From NCBI GenBank assembly GCA_018674955.1, contig JABGZB010000033.1, positions 1 to 35,059 of the forward strand: DNA of 35,059 nucleotides. Direction: 5' to 3'. Positions 34,855 through 35,059 of the stretch are shown here, one piece after another (within the stretch, counting starts at the first letter, position 1; every line of letters begins with the position of its first letter). The DNA is from Verrucomicrobiota bacterium (GTDB lineage Bacteria > Verrucomicrobiota > Verrucomicrobiia > Limisphaerales > UBA1096). Below the pieces are notes generated by a model. It was not told the DNA's origin, searched no databases, and saw only the letters and a list, made by a program, of their open reading frames with translations. The translations under genes were made by a program, and so were the position numbers.

Positions 34855-35059
34855 TGCCGCCGCGCTTGGCCAAGCGGAAAAAAAGGTGAGAAATAGGGCT
34901 TGCCCCCTGTCGCCGTTCGGCGTATGGACAGTCCCGGCGGGCTTCTTCCGCCGGAACCAATCAATAAATCGCCGCTTTAGGCAGTTGGTTTAGTTCTCAA
35001 TTCTGAACAGTTCAATTCACGATTTTCCGTGATTTTCAAGGTGTGAGTAGTTTCAAAGA
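34855..35059. other. Non-coding right end with a possible terminator hairpin
   Basis: No convincing gene. Immediately after the stop is an exact palindrome copy (34866-34873) followed by a short A-run. CCGGCGG (34934-34940), a 7-nt loop, and CCGCCGG (34948-34954) form a hairpin without a T-run, so it is at best a weak terminator. The remaining AT-rich bases to the end may be the promoter of the next gene. The minus-strand ORF 34761-34964 is a shadow. Confidence 0.35.

Overview
The window looks like a chromosomal segment of a GC-rich Verrucomicrobiota bacterium. I infer this from the PSD1-type (DUF1549/DUF1553) and DUF1501 secreted proteins, a verrucomicrobial 'STDLxxWRNV...RFYRV' sorting-region-like module, and core genes of a Gram-negative diderm (kdsD, dxs, LplT/Aas-like). 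The genus cannot be fixed from the sequence alone.

Layout. Bases 1-572 are visibly AT-rich and carry the tail of an unrecognised ORF plus a DUF6717-like gene; they look foreign to the rest. Bases 592-4130 (minus) hold a tight operon scpA-scpB-pheA-kdsD (chromosome condensation, phenylalanine branch, KDO precursor). Bases 4252-6211 (plus) encode an NfeD/ClpP-class membrane protease and a gamma-glutamylcyclotransferase-fold protein. Bases 6189-9104 (minus) encode a secreted propeller-M28 peptidase-PDZ protein, divergent from a YghO-like protein. pyrF (with a C-terminal zinc ribbon) and a LysR regulator follow on the minus strand. Bases 12196-23278 (plus) are an accessory, largely exported set: PSD1 protein, Tat-exported DUF1501 protein, CDP-alcohol phosphatidyltransferase, a cytochrome c/PHM-like copper monooxygenase fusion, a HEAT-like lipoprotein-sized protein, a PQQ-type propeller and a TPR/OGT-family glycosyltransferase. 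Then come a DUF1232-like protein, a membrane-anchored amidohydrolase, dnaA, a probable oriC, glnB, the operon xseB-dxs-zinc ribbon, a second DUF1501 protein, and a trifunctional MFS/PlsC/acyl-ACP synthetase.

The most striking signal is not a gene. The 8-bp palindrome TTGGCCAA, usually extended to GCTTGGCCAAGC, occurs about 36 times by eye (roughly 0.5 expected by chance), inside almost every gene and in several gaps. It is read in proteins as LGQ(A) or LAK, never in the third frame (AWPS), and is repeatedly placed at signal-peptidase cleavage sites. This resembles the HIP1 highly iterated palindrome of cyanobacteria but with a different sequence, and I know of no description of it.

Two further patterns run through the window. 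Many transcription-unit-leading genes have a -10-like hexamer 5-10 nt before the start codon and no Shine-Dalgarno, suggesting leaderless mRNAs. Four of five convergent gene pairs overlap at their stop codons.
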